A stretch of DNA of 64,000 nucleotides, taken from NCBI RefSeq assembly GCF_041821145.1, contig NZ_JBGUBC010000001.1, positions 62,001 through 126,000 of the forward strand. Direction: 5' to 3'. Of the stretch, positions 8,016-16,504 are shown one piece after another. Under the pieces are notes generated by a model. It worked only from the letters and a program-made list of their open reading frames with translations, made no database searches and was not told the DNA's origin. The translations under genes were made by a program, and so were the position numbers. The stretch is from Halopenitus sp041821145 (GTDB lineage: Archaea; Halobacteriota; Halobacteria; Halobacteriales; Haloferacaceae). How positions within the stretch are numbered: the first letter of the stretch is position 1; every line of letters starts with the position of its first letter.

Positions 8016-8804
8016 ATGAAGGTTCTCGTGACTGTAAAGGAGGTCGGCGAGGTCGGTGACGACTTCGCGATCGAGGGGGACGGGATCGCCGATGGCGACC
8101 TCGAATACGACATCAACGAGTGGGACGAATACGCACTCGAGGCCGGCGTCCGTCTGGCCGAAGCTGAGATCGCCGAGGAGGTCGTCACGGCGACGATCGG
8201 GCCCGAACGTGCCGAGGAGACGATCCGAACGGCACTGGCAAAGGGCGCAGATCGCGCCGTCCGCGTCTTCGACGATGCGATCGAGGATGCCTTTCTCGAC
8301 GTTGAAACGCGGGTCGATATTCTCGAGGCGATCGTCGAGGCGGAGCAACCGGACCTGGTGCTCTCGGGCGTCCAAGCGAGCGATACGGCCTTCGGAGCCA
8401 CCGGGGTCGCGCTCGCGGAGCGGATCGGCTATCAGCATGCGGCGGTGGTAAACGACCTCGAAATGGATGCGGACGCCGGGGTGGCGCATGTCCGGCGGGA
8501 ACTCGAGGGAGGCATCGAGGAGCTGACCGAGGCGGACCTGCCGGCGGTGTTGACCATCCAGACCGGACTAAACGAGCCACGGTACGCGAGCCTCCGTGGG
8601 ATCCGTCAGGCGCAACGAAAGGAGATCGACGTGCGGACGCTCTCGGATATCGGACTCTCGGAGATCGACGTCGAAGGGAAAGTGACGCTCTCGAGCATGT
8701 ATGAACCCGAAAGCGACTCCGATACGGAACTCATTGAGGGCGACGCCGGAGAGGCTGCAGCGCGTCTCGCCGAAGTCCTCCGCGAGGGAGGGGTGGACGC
8801 CTGA
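8016..8804 (+). CDS. etfB: Electron transfer flavoprotein subunit beta
   Basis: 262 residues, the AMP-binding beta subunit of the electron transfer flavoprotein, which passes electrons from acyl-CoA dehydrogenases or similar dehydrogenases towards the quinone pool. Hallmarks are MKVLVTVKEV at the start, INEWDEYALEAGVRL, LVLSGVQASDTAFGATGVAL and the C-terminal helix SLRGIRQAQRKEI. The stop codon overlaps the start of etfA by one base (TGATG), so the two are translationally coupled. An in-frame open stretch extends far upstream, but the family N-terminus clearly begins at 8016. About 220 bases without a gene separate it from the preceding wHTH gene. Confidence 0.95.
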   Translation: MKVLVTVKEVGEVGDDFAIEGDGIADGDLEYDINEWDEYALEAGVRLAEAEIAEEVVTATIGPERAEETIRTALAKGADRAVRVFDDAIEDAFLDVETRVDILEAIVEAEQPDLVLSGVQASDTAFGATGVALAERIGYQHAAVVNDLEMDADAGVAHVRRELEGGIEELTEADLPAVLTIQTGLNEPRYASLRGIRQAQRKEIDVRTLSDIGLSEIDVEGKVTLSSMYEPESDSDTELIEGDAGEAAARLAEVLREGGVDA

Positions 8805-9763
8805 TGTCGTCCGCCGCCGTGCTCGCCGTCGTGGAACATCGCCGCGGCGAGCTCAGGGATATCTCCCAGGAGTTGCTCACCGTCGGACGCGAGCTTGCGG
8901 ACGCGATCGAGGGTGACCTCCACGTCGCGGTCATCTCCGGGGACGTCGAGACGTTCGCGGAGAGACTCAACCGGAACGGCGTCGACGCCATCCACGCCGT
9001 CGAGAGCGGGGAGGAGTTCGACCACGGGATCTACACGCGAGCGGTCGAGGCCCTTCACGCGGAACTGGAACCGACGGCGCTGCTGATGCCCAACTCCGTC
9101 AACGGGCTTGATTACGCGCCCGCCGTCGCCGAACGGCTCGATCTTCCCCTCGTGACTGACGCGACCGATCTGGCCTACGACGAGGGGATCACGGTCACCC
9201 GCGAGATGTACGGATCAAAGGTCGAAACGACCGTAGAGGTGGACGACGACCGATTCGCCGTGACCGTCCGCGGCGGCGAGTGGCCGGCTGCGGAGGGATC
9301 CGGCGACGCGAGCATCGAGACGATCGACCTCGATGTCGAGGAGGGCGACTTCGGCGTCCGCGTTCAGGGATATGAGGAGGTCGCCGGCGGAGACGTTGAT
9401 ATCACGGACGCCGACGTGCTCGTCTCCGTAGGCCGCGGGATCGGCGAGGAGGAGAACCTCGAGTTGATATGGGAGCTGGCCGACGCGCTCGATGCCACGG
9501 TCTCGGCCTCGCGACCGATCGTCGATAGCGGGTGGCTCCCGAAGAACCGCCAAGTCGGCCAGTCAGGGGCCGTCGTCACGCCCGACGTGTACATCGCGAT
9601 CGGCATCTCGGGTGCCGTTCAGCACGTCGCCGGTATGAAGGGCGCAGAGACGATCGTTGCGGTCAACGTGGATCCGAACGCGCCGATCTTCGACCTCGCC
9701 GACTACGGGGTCGTCGGAGACCTCTTCGAGGTGATTCCGGCGCTGATCGAGGAGTTCAAGTAA
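8804..9763 (+). CDS. etfA: Electron transfer flavoprotein subunit alpha
   Basis: 319 residues, the FAD-binding alpha subunit of ETF. The N-terminal half is the ETF alpha/beta fold (AAVLAVVEHRRGELRDIS). The C-terminal FAD domain shows SRPIVDSGWLPKNRQVGQSG followed by PDVYIAIGISGAVQHVAGM and INPNAPIF-like VDPNAPIFDLADYG, all diagnostic. It pairs with EtfB as a heterodimer in the cytosol. The start overlaps the etfB stop by one base. No ETF:quinone oxidoreductase or acyl-CoA dehydrogenase is in the window, so the electron donor cannot be inferred. Confidence 0.96.
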   Translation: MSSAAVLAVVEHRRGELRDISQELLTVGRELADAIEGDLHVAVISGDVETFAERLNRNGVDAIHAVESGEEFDHGIYTRAVEALHAELEPTALLMPNSVNGLDYAPAVAERLDLPLVTDATDLAYDEGITVTREMYGSKVETTVEVDDDRFAVTVRGGEWPAAEGSGDASIETIDLDVEEGDFGVRVQGYEEVAGGDVDITDADVLVSVGRGIGEEENLELIWELADALDATVSASRPIVDSGWLPKNRQVGQSGAVVTPDVYIAIGISGAVQHVAGMKGAETIVAVNVDPNAPIFDLADYGVVGDLFEVIPALIEEFK

Positions 9764-9909
9764 CCCTCGAGGAACTCCGTCTTCACCCGAAGGCCGTCAC
9801 GTTCGAAGCCATTCCAGTCCCGCATTCAATCCTGGGCACGGCAGTCCTCTCCCGCCACGACAGCCCTCCCGATCATAGTCCGTTCTCAACTCACGTTCTC
9901 AACCCAACT

Positions 9910-10650
9910 TCACTCGCGCTCGCGAAGCCGGTCGATCCGATCGCCGAGAGGCGGCTGTACCTCGAGGAACGTCCGCCAGGTTCCCCGCTCCGGTTCCACA
10001 CCGCGACGTGCCGCGGCACGTTCGAAGGCGTCGGCGAGCCGATCGGCGCCGACGCGGTCGGCCGCCCGAGCGTCAGCGGCATACTGGATCCGGCGTCCGG
10101 CCCACAAGGAGACGATCCCGATCGCCACGAGAGCGGTGAACCCGTCGCCAAAGGGAACGATTCGGACCACGATCGCCGCGAGGATCGACAGGATCGCGGC
10201 GACAGCGGCGGCGCGAAATTCAGCGTAATGCGTCTCGACGCGAGCAGCCTCGGCCGCGAACAGAGCCTGAATCGTTCCCTCGTCGAGAGCGGCTTCGCCG
10301 TCCCCGTTCTCATCCGAACCGTCCGATCCGGGGCCGACCGTCCCGTCTTCCCGCGCTCGGGAGTTATCCCCTCCGGTGCGGTTCGCACCGACCACCTCGT
10401 CGCTCACGAACAGCACGCGCCGACCTGGCGGTCCGCGGACCGCGATCTCCGGAGTCCGCCCTCCGTCGTCGATGACGGCGACGGCTTCAACGTCGAGGCC
10501 GGCCGCCTCCCGGAGCGCGTCGAGGCGTGCCCGTTCCGCACGCGTCGGTTCGCGGGTCTCAAGGAACCGATCCGCGGCGTACAGCGGACCGACGGTTGCC
10601 GCGATCATCGCGACGACGGCGACGACGGGGAGCAATGCGATCCGAAGCAT
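9910..10650 (-). CDS. M48-like membrane protein lacking the zinc motif
   Basis: 246 residues with hydrophobic segments at about 3-25 and at about 145-185. The arrangement, N-terminal helix, then VLFVSDEVVG, then a region around LDEGTIQALFAAEAARVETH, then a helical hairpin, parallels HtpX/M48 membrane metalloproteases. In those proteins the equivalent of FAAEAAR would read HELxH. Both zinc-binding histidines and the catalytic glutamate context are therefore missing, and a disordered Asp/Gly-rich insert (about residues 92-115) interrupts the domain. It is probably a catalytically dead homologue or a remote relative. The ATG directly abuts the stop codon of the upstream MutS-like gene, so they form an operon. 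Confidence 0.6.
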   Translation of the reverse strand: MLRIALLPVVAVVAMIAATVGPLYAADRFLETREPTRAERARLDALREAAGLDVEAVAVIDDGGRTPEIAVRGPPGRRVLFVSDEVVGANRTGGDNSRAREDGTVGPGSDGSDENGDGEAALDEGTIQALFAAEAARVETHYAEFRAAAVAAILSILAAIVVRIVPFGDGFTALVAIGIVSLWAGRRIQYAADARAADRVGADRLADAFERAAARRGVEPERGTWRTFLEVQPPLGDRIDRLRERE

Positions 10651-12627
10651 TCAGAACTTCTCCAGGAGGTCGTCGTAAAACTCGCCGCCGCGTCGATTCG
10701 AGAGCTTCTCGACGATGAGTTCCGGGGTGGAGCGGGCGAGGTGATCCTTTCGTGGCGATCGATTCACGCGGAGTTCGCCCTCGACGAGCCCGGTCGCCTC
10801 GATACCGTCGACGGCGATCTCGAAGTCGGCGGCCTCCCGGATCTCCCGGGCAAGATGGGAAACGAATACTCCGGTCGCCGCCTGGTCCTCGAGCGCCTCG
10901 AGGATGCCCGCGATGATCTTCGCGGAAGCGCCCGGTTCGGTGATCGACTCCAGCTCGTCGACCAACACGAGCCGACCGTCGGCACCTTCGACGAGGTCGC
11001 CGAACTCGCGAAGCGTCGCCTCGAAGGCGCCGGCGTCGAGGGTCCCCTGGGACTTCGCGTAGTAATGGATCTCCTCGAACCGCTCGAGGCGCACCTCCGT
11101 GGCCGGAACGGGCATCCCCATCTGTGCGAGGATCACGACGAGCGCGACCAGATCGAGCGTCGATGTCTTGCCGCCGGAGTTGACTCCCGAAAGCAGCGTG
11201 GCACCACTCACCGCGTAGTCGACCGCCTCTACCTCTTCGAAGGGGACATCGAGGAGCGGCGACCGGCCCTCGACGATCCGGAACCCGCGGTCGCGGTCGA
11301 ACGTCGGGAGCGTACACTCGAAATCGCGGGCAAACCGGGCTATCGCGAGTTCGACGTCGAGTTCGAGAGCATCACGGACGAGCGCGTCGGCCGGGTCGCG
11401 AAGCGCCGAGAGCTCCTCGGCCAGCTCGGCTTTGAGCATCGCGGCCCGCTGGTCACGGGCGGCCGAAAGCTCGGTTCGAAGCCGTGAGACGGATGCCTCG
11501 TCCTGTTCGACCGGAAACGTTGGGTCCCCGTCCGCAAAGACGCGCTCCGCGATCTCCGCCTCGCCGGGCTCGAGTTGCAACGCGGCTATCACGTGGTCGC
11601 GTGCGCGATCGAGGGCCGCGTCGTACTCGTCGGCGAGCTCGCGCGAGAGCAGCGAGTCGACACGCGCACCCTGCTCGACGAGCGAGAGGAAGTCCTGGCC
11701 CTCGATCGTGACGTCCCGCTCGCGGATGGCCTCCCGCAGGTGGTCGTTCGCGACCGACTCCGCGGTTCCGACGGCTGCATCGAGATCGTCAACGGCGGTC
11801 GTCAGCCGGCCGAACTCCGCGTCGCCGATCACACTGCCGTCGTCGTCGATCCGCGAGAGCGCGTCCCGGAGCGCATCGAGTTCACACGGCGGGTCGATGG
11901 TGGCGGCCTCGTGAACGTTCGCGGCCGCGAGAAGTCGATCCCGATTTGCCGCGAACCTGGCAAGAAGGCGCTCCGGGACGGTCTCGGCGGGCGTCTCGAG
12001 GGCATCGGGCCGGACCCGAACGTCACCCTGCACGTCCAGCCCGGCGAACGATTCGTCGAGGACGACCACGGTTGCATACGACCGGGCCAACTCCGAGACG
12101 TCGCGGGCGTCTTCGACGATCTCCACGGAGAGTTCGGGGACCGCCTCCTCGGCCTCGGCGTAGCATTCGGCATCCGCAGTCGCCAGACATCGCTCGCGAA
12201 CCCGGACCGTGTCCGGCGATTCCATCGGATCGACGCCCGAAAGCGCTTCGAGAATATCGGGATCCGGATCGCGTTCCATCGCGTCCGCGACGAACGACCG
12301 GGCCTCCTGGATCCGCGAACGGGATGCCGAGGGGTAGAACGTCTCCAGACGCGTTTCGGCATAGTCGGTGACCGTTCGGTCCTTGAGCAGACCCATCGCA
12401 TCGCGATAGAGATCGCGTGCGCGATCGGTCGCGAGCACGCGTCCGTTGTCGTCGTGGCGGTCGCGGATCGCCCCCCGAGCGATCTGGACGGCCCGTCCGT
12501 GGGTAATCCCGGACGCGCTCGCGATCGCGGCGACATCACCCTCCCGAAGCGCCGTCTCGGGATCATCCAGTTCGTGGAGGGCGTCCGCCGTCTTCGCCCC
12601 AACTCCGGGGATCGCCTCCAGTTCCAT
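10651..12627 (-). CDS. MutS-family ATPase with N-terminal helix-hairpin-helix
   Basis: 658 residues. The N-terminus is a helix-hairpin-helix element (IPGVGAKTADALHEL). A long helical core leads to the MutS ATPase domain: Walker A GVNSGGKTST at about residue 480, Walker B LVLVDELESI, and the SHLAREI segment. The mismatch-recognition domain with its Phe-X-Glu is absent, as in MutS2/MutS5-type proteins, which handle recombination intermediates rather than mismatches. No Smr nuclease domain is present. GTG at 12630 and ATG at 12627 are adjacent; a TATA-like ACCCTTTTGG about 29 bases upstream supports leaderless translation from 12627. It heads an operon with the M48-like gene. Confidence 0.85.
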   Translation of the reverse strand: MELEAIPGVGAKTADALHELDDPETALREGDVAAIASASGITHGRAVQIARGAIRDRHDDNGRVLATDRARDLYRDAMGLLKDRTVTDYAETRLETFYPSASRSRIQEARSFVADAMERDPDPDILEALSGVDPMESPDTVRVRERCLATADAECYAEAEEAVPELSVEIVEDARDVSELARSYATVVVLDESFAGLDVQGDVRVRPDALETPAETVPERLLARFAANRDRLLAAANVHEAATIDPPCELDALRDALSRIDDDGSVIGDAEFGRLTTAVDDLDAAVGTAESVANDHLREAIRERDVTIEGQDFLSLVEQGARVDSLLSRELADEYDAALDRARDHVIAALQLEPGEAEIAERVFADGDPTFPVEQDEASVSRLRTELSAARDQRAAMLKAELAEELSALRDPADALVRDALELDVELAIARFARDFECTLPTFDRDRGFRIVEGRSPLLDVPFEEVEAVDYAVSGATLLSGVNSGGKTSTLDLVALVVILAQMGMPVPATEVRLERFEEIHYYAKSQGTLDAGAFEATLREFGDLVEGADGRLVLVDELESITEPGASAKIIAGILEALEDQAATGVFVSHLAREIREAADFEIAVDGIEATGLVEGELRVNRSPRKDHLARSTPELIVEKLSNRRGGEFYDDLLEKF

Positions 12628-12744
12628 CACACCGGGTTCTCTCGGGGATCGCCAAAAGGGTGCGGGTCGCGGGCGGCCTCACGAGGGCACGTCCCCGACA
12701 GACACGACGACGCCCTTTTTCTCTCTCACGTGTAACGAACTGCC

Positions 12745-13758
12745 ATGGACTCGGTTACGGACGCGAGCCGGCCGACGGGAACGCCGGATGCGTCGATCGA
12801 ACTCGACAGGGAATCGCTTTCGGCATCGCTCGAACGGAAGGTCGATCTCGTCCAGGAATCGCTTTCGGAATGCGATAGCGCGTTGATCGCCTTCTCAGGC
12901 GGTGTCGACTCCTCGGTCGTCGCGGCGCTCGCGCGCGACGCTCTCGGTGAGGATGCCGTCGCCTGTACTGCCAAAAGCGAGACGCTTCCGGCCGCGGAAC
13001 TCGATGACTCCGTCCGAGTCGCAGCCGAGATCGGGATCCCCCACGAGATCGTCGAGTTCTCCGAGCTCGACGACCCGGCGTTCGTCACCAACGACGACGA
13101 GCGGTGTTATCACTGCCGAACGATGCGGCTCGGCCGGATGTACGAGAAGGCGACCGAGATGGGTATCCATACGGTCTGTGACGGGACGAACGCCTCCGAT
13201 CCGGGCGAGGGACACAGACCGGGATTGCGTGCCGTCGAGGAGCTGTCGGTGCGATCGCCGCTTTTGACACACGACATCGACAAATCGGAGGTGCGAGCAA
13301 TAGCTGAGGCCTACGGCCTCTCAGTGGCTGACAAACCGTCGATGGCGTGTCTCTCCTCGCGGATCCCGACCGGACTGGAGGTCACCGAAGAACGGCTGAC
13401 CCGCGTCGAGAAAGCCGAACGACTCCTTCGCGAATGGGGCTTTTCGCAGTTCCGCGTCCGGGATCACGACGGCTTGGCCCGCATCGAGATCGCGACCGGT
13501 GAACTCGGAGGCGCACTCGATCCTGAGTTCGCGCAGGCAGCCACCGAGCACCTGACTGACGTCGGCTTCGAGCACGTCACGCTCGATCTGGCCGGCTACC
13601 GGACCGGAAGCGTGAGTCCGGGCGACGCGAACGAGAGTGATGAGACGGACGAGGCTGACGAAACGACGGAAAGAGACGGGACGGGCGAGGAGAGCACCAC
13701 GAACGATGGCACCACGAACGATCTCGATCTGGGACGACAGTATCCGCGCGGAAACTAA
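12745..13758 (+). CDS. larE: LarE-like ATP-dependent sacrificial sulfur transferase
   Basis: 337-residue PP-loop protein. SGGVDSS (51-57) binds ATP. Cys121 and Cys124 (CYHC) plus Cys202 (MACLSSRIP) match the three-cysteine LarE type that may carry an iron-sulfur cluster. The single-cysteine type uses the Cys202 equivalent as sacrificial sulfur donor for the nickel-pincer cofactor. Compared with typical LarE of about 270 residues it has an extra acidic, low-complexity tail from about residue 290 (ESDETDEADETTERDGTGEE). LarB, LarC and a lactate racemase are not nearby, so its acceptor could be something else. A TATA-like CCCTTTTTTC sits about 29 bases upstream. Confidence 0.88.
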   Translation: MDSVTDASRPTGTPDASIELDRESLSASLERKVDLVQESLSECDSALIAFSGGVDSSVVAALARDALGEDAVACTAKSETLPAAELDDSVRVAAEIGIPHEIVEFSELDDPAFVTNDDERCYHCRTMRLGRMYEKATEMGIHTVCDGTNASDPGEGHRPGLRAVEELSVRSPLLTHDIDKSEVRAIAEAYGLSVADKPSMACLSSRIPTGLEVTEERLTRVEKAERLLREWGFSQFRVRDHDGLARIEIATGELGGALDPEFAQAATEHLTDVGFEHVTLDLAGYRTGSVSPGDANESDETDEADETTERDGTGEESTTNDGTTNDLDLGRQYPRGN

Positions 13759-13803
13759 CTGACACCGCGAGCGAGGATCACGTGATCCCTCGTGGCCGCG
13801 TCG

Positions 13804-14109
13804 TCACTCGTCTCGATCGCCGGCCTCGTCAGGGAGGGAGGTGGGATCGGCTTTGGACCCGTGGCGGGAGTCATCGCGCTCGAACGCGTACAGCGACGGG
13901 CCCATCACGAGGATAACGAGGGTGCCGGGAATCGGAACCGTCGGGACGAACACCGGAAGCGTCAGTCCGATGGCGACCGTGAGAAAGACGAATCCGGCCC
14001 ACAGCGGTGCCCTCGCGATGCCGAGGCGGTCGGCGTCCCAGTAGACGGCGATCGCGGCCACGGCCGCAAGAAGAATCCCGGAGCCGGCGACGATCGGGAC
14101 GAGAGCCAT
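13804..14109 (-). CDS. Small membrane protein, unknown function
   Basis: 101 residues with three hydrophobic segments, at about 4-24 (VPIVAGSGILLAAVAAIAVY), 36-57 and 59-75, and an acidic cytosolic tail. No characterised family is recognisable. It lies convergent to larE (46-base gap) and just downstream of RIO1 on the same strand (56 bases), so it may be a distal member of the RIO1 transcript. The composition is consistent with a genuine haloarchaeal gene. Confidence 0.65.
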   Translation of the reverse strand: MALVPIVAGSGILLAAVAAIAVYWDADRLGIARAPLWAGFVFLTVAIGLTLPVFVPTVPIPGTLVILVMGPSLYAFERDDSRHGSKADPTSLPDEAGDRDE

Positions 14110-14165
14110 ATCGGCGGGTGGATCCGACGAGCGAAAAACGTTCCGTGACGACGACGTCCCGAAGC

Positions 14166-15065
14166 CTAGCCATTCCCGGGATCAGTCCCGAGATCAGCCC
14201 CGGGATCGGCTCCGGGGACTGGCTCCGGTTCAGTGACTACGGCCGCCAGTTCGTCGGCGGAGATGTCGAGGCCCTGCCGGGAGAAGAAGGCGGCTACGTT
14301 CCGACAGTCACGCTCGAGGAATTTCCGGGCGTTCGGATGGTGGACGGTCACCGCCTGGCCCATATCGATGACCACGAGTTCGCCCTCATGGATGATCACG
14401 TTGTACTCCGAGAGGTCGCCGTGGATCAACCCGACCCGGTAGAGCCGGCGCATATACTCGCGGATGACCTCGTAGGCAGTCTCCGGATTCTCGATGGAGA
14501 CCTCCGAAAGTCGGCGAGCCCGGTCGTCCGCGTGGCCGACGAGTTCCATGACGAGTGCGTTCCGTTGGACGGCGATCGGTTCCGGAACACGAACGCCGGC
14601 ATCGCGTGCACGCCGGAGGTTGGCGAACTCCTTTTTCGTCCAGGCGAGCACGACCGCCTTTTTGTCCGAAGCGATCCCCTCGAATCGGGGATCGCCCTCC
14701 AGATACTCACGCATCTGGTTGAAGTTCGAGGAGTTGATCCGATAGATCTTCACCGCGACCTCCTGGCTTTCGTCCTCGCCGAACGCCTCGAAGACGTTAG
14801 CCTCCTTTCCCGTCGATATCGGTCCGCCAAAAGCGGTGATGTAGCCGTCCTGAACGAGTTTGTAGATGGCCGCAAGCGTCGCATCGTCGAAGACGGAGCC
14901 CACGAGTTTGAACTGTTCCGAGTCCTTGATCCGCTCGCGGAACTCGTGGAACTCCCGATCCCGCCGGCGTGCGATCCGGTCCGCTTCGGTATCGGAAACG
15001 TCGATTTGCTCCCACTCGTCGCCCGGATCCTCGGGGGGTTCGAGCAGGTCGAACTCCTCTGTCAT
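14166..15065 (-). CDS. rio1: RIO1 family serine/threonine kinase
   Basis: 299-residue atypical kinase/ATPase acting in late small-subunit ribosome maturation. Motifs in order: the nucleotide-binding GPISTGKEANVF, catalytic lysine in VAVKIYR, catalytic loop HGDLSEYNVI, and metal-binding VVIDMGQAV. A helical RIO N-terminal domain precedes them. The C-terminus is a repetitive PGADPGADLGTDPG tail, encoded by short repeats and absent from the core family. CTTTTA at about 29 bases upstream suggests a leaderless start. A second 40S-type maturation gene, the Dim2-like KH protein, lies 2 kb away, separated by the KaiC-like and wHTH genes. Confidence 0.94.
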   Translation of the reverse strand: MTEEFDLLEPPEDPGDEWEQIDVSDTEADRIARRRDREFHEFRERIKDSEQFKLVGSVFDDATLAAIYKLVQDGYITAFGGPISTGKEANVFEAFGEDESQEVAVKIYRINSSNFNQMREYLEGDPRFEGIASDKKAVVLAWTKKEFANLRRARDAGVRVPEPIAVQRNALVMELVGHADDRARRLSEVSIENPETAYEVIREYMRRLYRVGLIHGDLSEYNVIIHEGELVVIDMGQAVTVHHPNARKFLERDCRNVAAFFSRQGLDISADELAAVVTEPEPVPGADPGADLGTDPGNG

Positions 15066-15260
15066 TCCTTAAAACGTTGGGCTCCAAGCCGTAAAAGCCC
15101 GGCTGTTGGTCCAATGGCCGTGGCCAGCCTCACGGGAACGAAGAGGACCGATCGCTACGCGAAGAGATCAAGGCCCCATCGACACGGGAAGCAGTCAACC
15201 TCCACCGCCACGGAAGCGACCGGGGGGACTTTATCACTCGCTGTCGGAGATGTGCCCAGA

Positions 15261-15986
15261 ATGTCCCAATTCGTCTCCACGGGTGTCGACGGTTTGGATA
15301 CGATCCTCGGTGGAGGAATCACGCCCCAATCGACCGTTCTCGTTTCGGGGACCCCGGGAACGGGAAAGAGCCTCCTCGGGATCCAGTACCTCTACGCCGG
15401 AGTGAGTGAGTCCGACGAGCGGGGCGTCTACGTCTCCTTCGAGGAGGACGCGGAGGACGTTCGGGAGGCCGCGGAGTCGATCGGATTCGAGGCGTTCGGC
15501 GAGTTCGTCGACGACGGCCGGATCGTCATCCTCGATAAACGCGACCTGCTCAAAGACGACGACCTCTCGGCGACGATCGATCGGATCCTCGAGACGATCT
15601 CGGACCAGGACTTCGATCGGCTGGTGCTCGATTCACTGTCGATGTTCAAGCTCTTTTTCGCGGACGAACGTGAGGAACGAACCTACCTGTTGAAGTTCTC
15701 CGACATCCTCAAAGAGAGCGGACTCACATCGCTTCTGATCCACGAACAGGCGACCACATTTCCCGACGCTGAGATCGGGCTGGAGAACTTCCTCACGGAC
15801 GGAAACGTCCATCTCATCCAGACGCCGACGGGGTCGGGCGTCAGCCGTTATCTCTGGGTGGCGAAAATGCGCAAACAGGACATCGATACCGATATCTATC
15901 CGCTGGAGATCGACGAGGGAGGACTCGTGGTCCACGATCAGGCGGGCGGCTTCACCATGGTGGATCACTCCGGGACCCCGTTTTGA
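15261..15986 (+). CDS. KaiC/RadA-like single-domain ATPase
   Basis: 241-residue RecA-superfamily protein of the archaeal KaiC-like group: GVDGLDTILGGG at the start, Walker A GTPGTGKS (30-37), the YVSFEED segment and Walker B-like LVLDSLSMF. It has one ATPase domain, so it is not a circadian KaiC; such proteins are commonly linked to signal transduction or motility. I chose the ATG at 15261 because CTTTATCAC lies about 29 bases upstream; a longer in-frame extension runs antisense through rio1 and is rejected. It is convergent with the wHTH gene at 16133-16468, and the two may form a regulatory pair. Confidence 0.85.
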   Translation: MSQFVSTGVDGLDTILGGGITPQSTVLVSGTPGTGKSLLGIQYLYAGVSESDERGVYVSFEEDAEDVREAAESIGFEAFGEFVDDGRIVILDKRDLLKDDDLSATIDRILETISDQDFDRLVLDSLSMFKLFFADEREERTYLLKFSDILKESGLTSLLIHEQATTFPDAEIGLENFLTDGNVHLIQTPTGSGVSRYLWVAKMRKQDIDTDIYPLEIDEGGLVVHDQAGGFTMVDHSGTPF

Positions 15987-16132
15987 GACGCCATCCGAGA
16001 CTCCGTTTTACGGAACTATCCGGGACCCCCATTTTGAGAGCGCACCGGTCGAAGACACAGACTGCGGGCAGCCGGGAACGCGGAAAGGCTGGAGATCACT
16101 CAAGAGACCGGATTGCCGCGATGGGATGGGGA

Positions 16133-16468
16133 TCAGGCGTTCGATAGTGTGCGCCACGCCTCATCGAGGCGGTTCGTGACGGCCGACCGCTCCTCGAGAT
16201 CAACCTCCAGCTCGTCACGGAACTCGACGGAGACACGCTCGACGCGACGGCGATAGACGTTAATCCGGCGATGATCGTCGGAGAGCGGCCGGTCGTGTAA
16301 TTCGAGGAGGTTCGCCTCCTGCAGTTCGTCGATCCGGCGATAACACGTCGCGATCGGGACGTCAAGCTCCTCGCTCAGTTCCTGGGCTGACTTCGGGTCG
16401 TCGGCCGCCGCAAGGATCGCCGTGTTGTACTTGTTTCCGAGCACCTCGATCAAGTCGTCCCCCGACAT
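16133..16468 (-). CDS. Winged-helix transcription regulator
   Basis: 111 residues. A winged-helix domain occupies about residues 5-65 (AQELSEELDVPIATCYRRID is the helix-turn-helix). A helical, probably dimerising C-terminus follows (VERVSVEFRDELEVDLEER). No ligand-binding domain is seen. A TATA-like CTTTACAAA lies about 28 bases upstream of the ATG, and a perfect palindrome (16475-16488) sits between them, exactly where an archaeal repressor would block transcription. Negative autoregulation is therefore a reasonable inference. It is convergent with the KaiC-like gene. Confidence 0.82.
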   Translation of the reverse strand: MSGDDLIEVLGNKYNTAILAAADDPKSAQELSEELDVPIATCYRRIDELQEANLLELHDRPLSDDHRRINVYRRRVERVSVEFRDELEVDLEERSAVTNRLDEAWRTLSNA

Positions 16469-16474
16469 TCACGA

Positions 16475-16488
16475 ACTCAATATTGAGT
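16475..16488. promoter_or_regulatory. 14-bp palindrome between TATA box and start
   Basis: ACTCAATATTGAGT is a perfect inverted repeat located 7-20 bases upstream of the wHTH start codon and just downstream of its TATA-like element (about 16493-16502). In archaea a dimeric repressor bound here would prevent RNA polymerase recruitment. The same TTGAGT half-site reappears near the queD promoter at 27263-27310. Confidence 0.6.
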
Positions 16489-16504
16489 CCGTGTTTGTAA
16501 AGGT

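Noticed and set aside
14007..15260. Long N-terminal extension of the KaiC-like gene
   Set aside because: It runs antisense through rio1, translates to Arg-rich noise and lies upstream of a good TATA box and canonical start at 15261.
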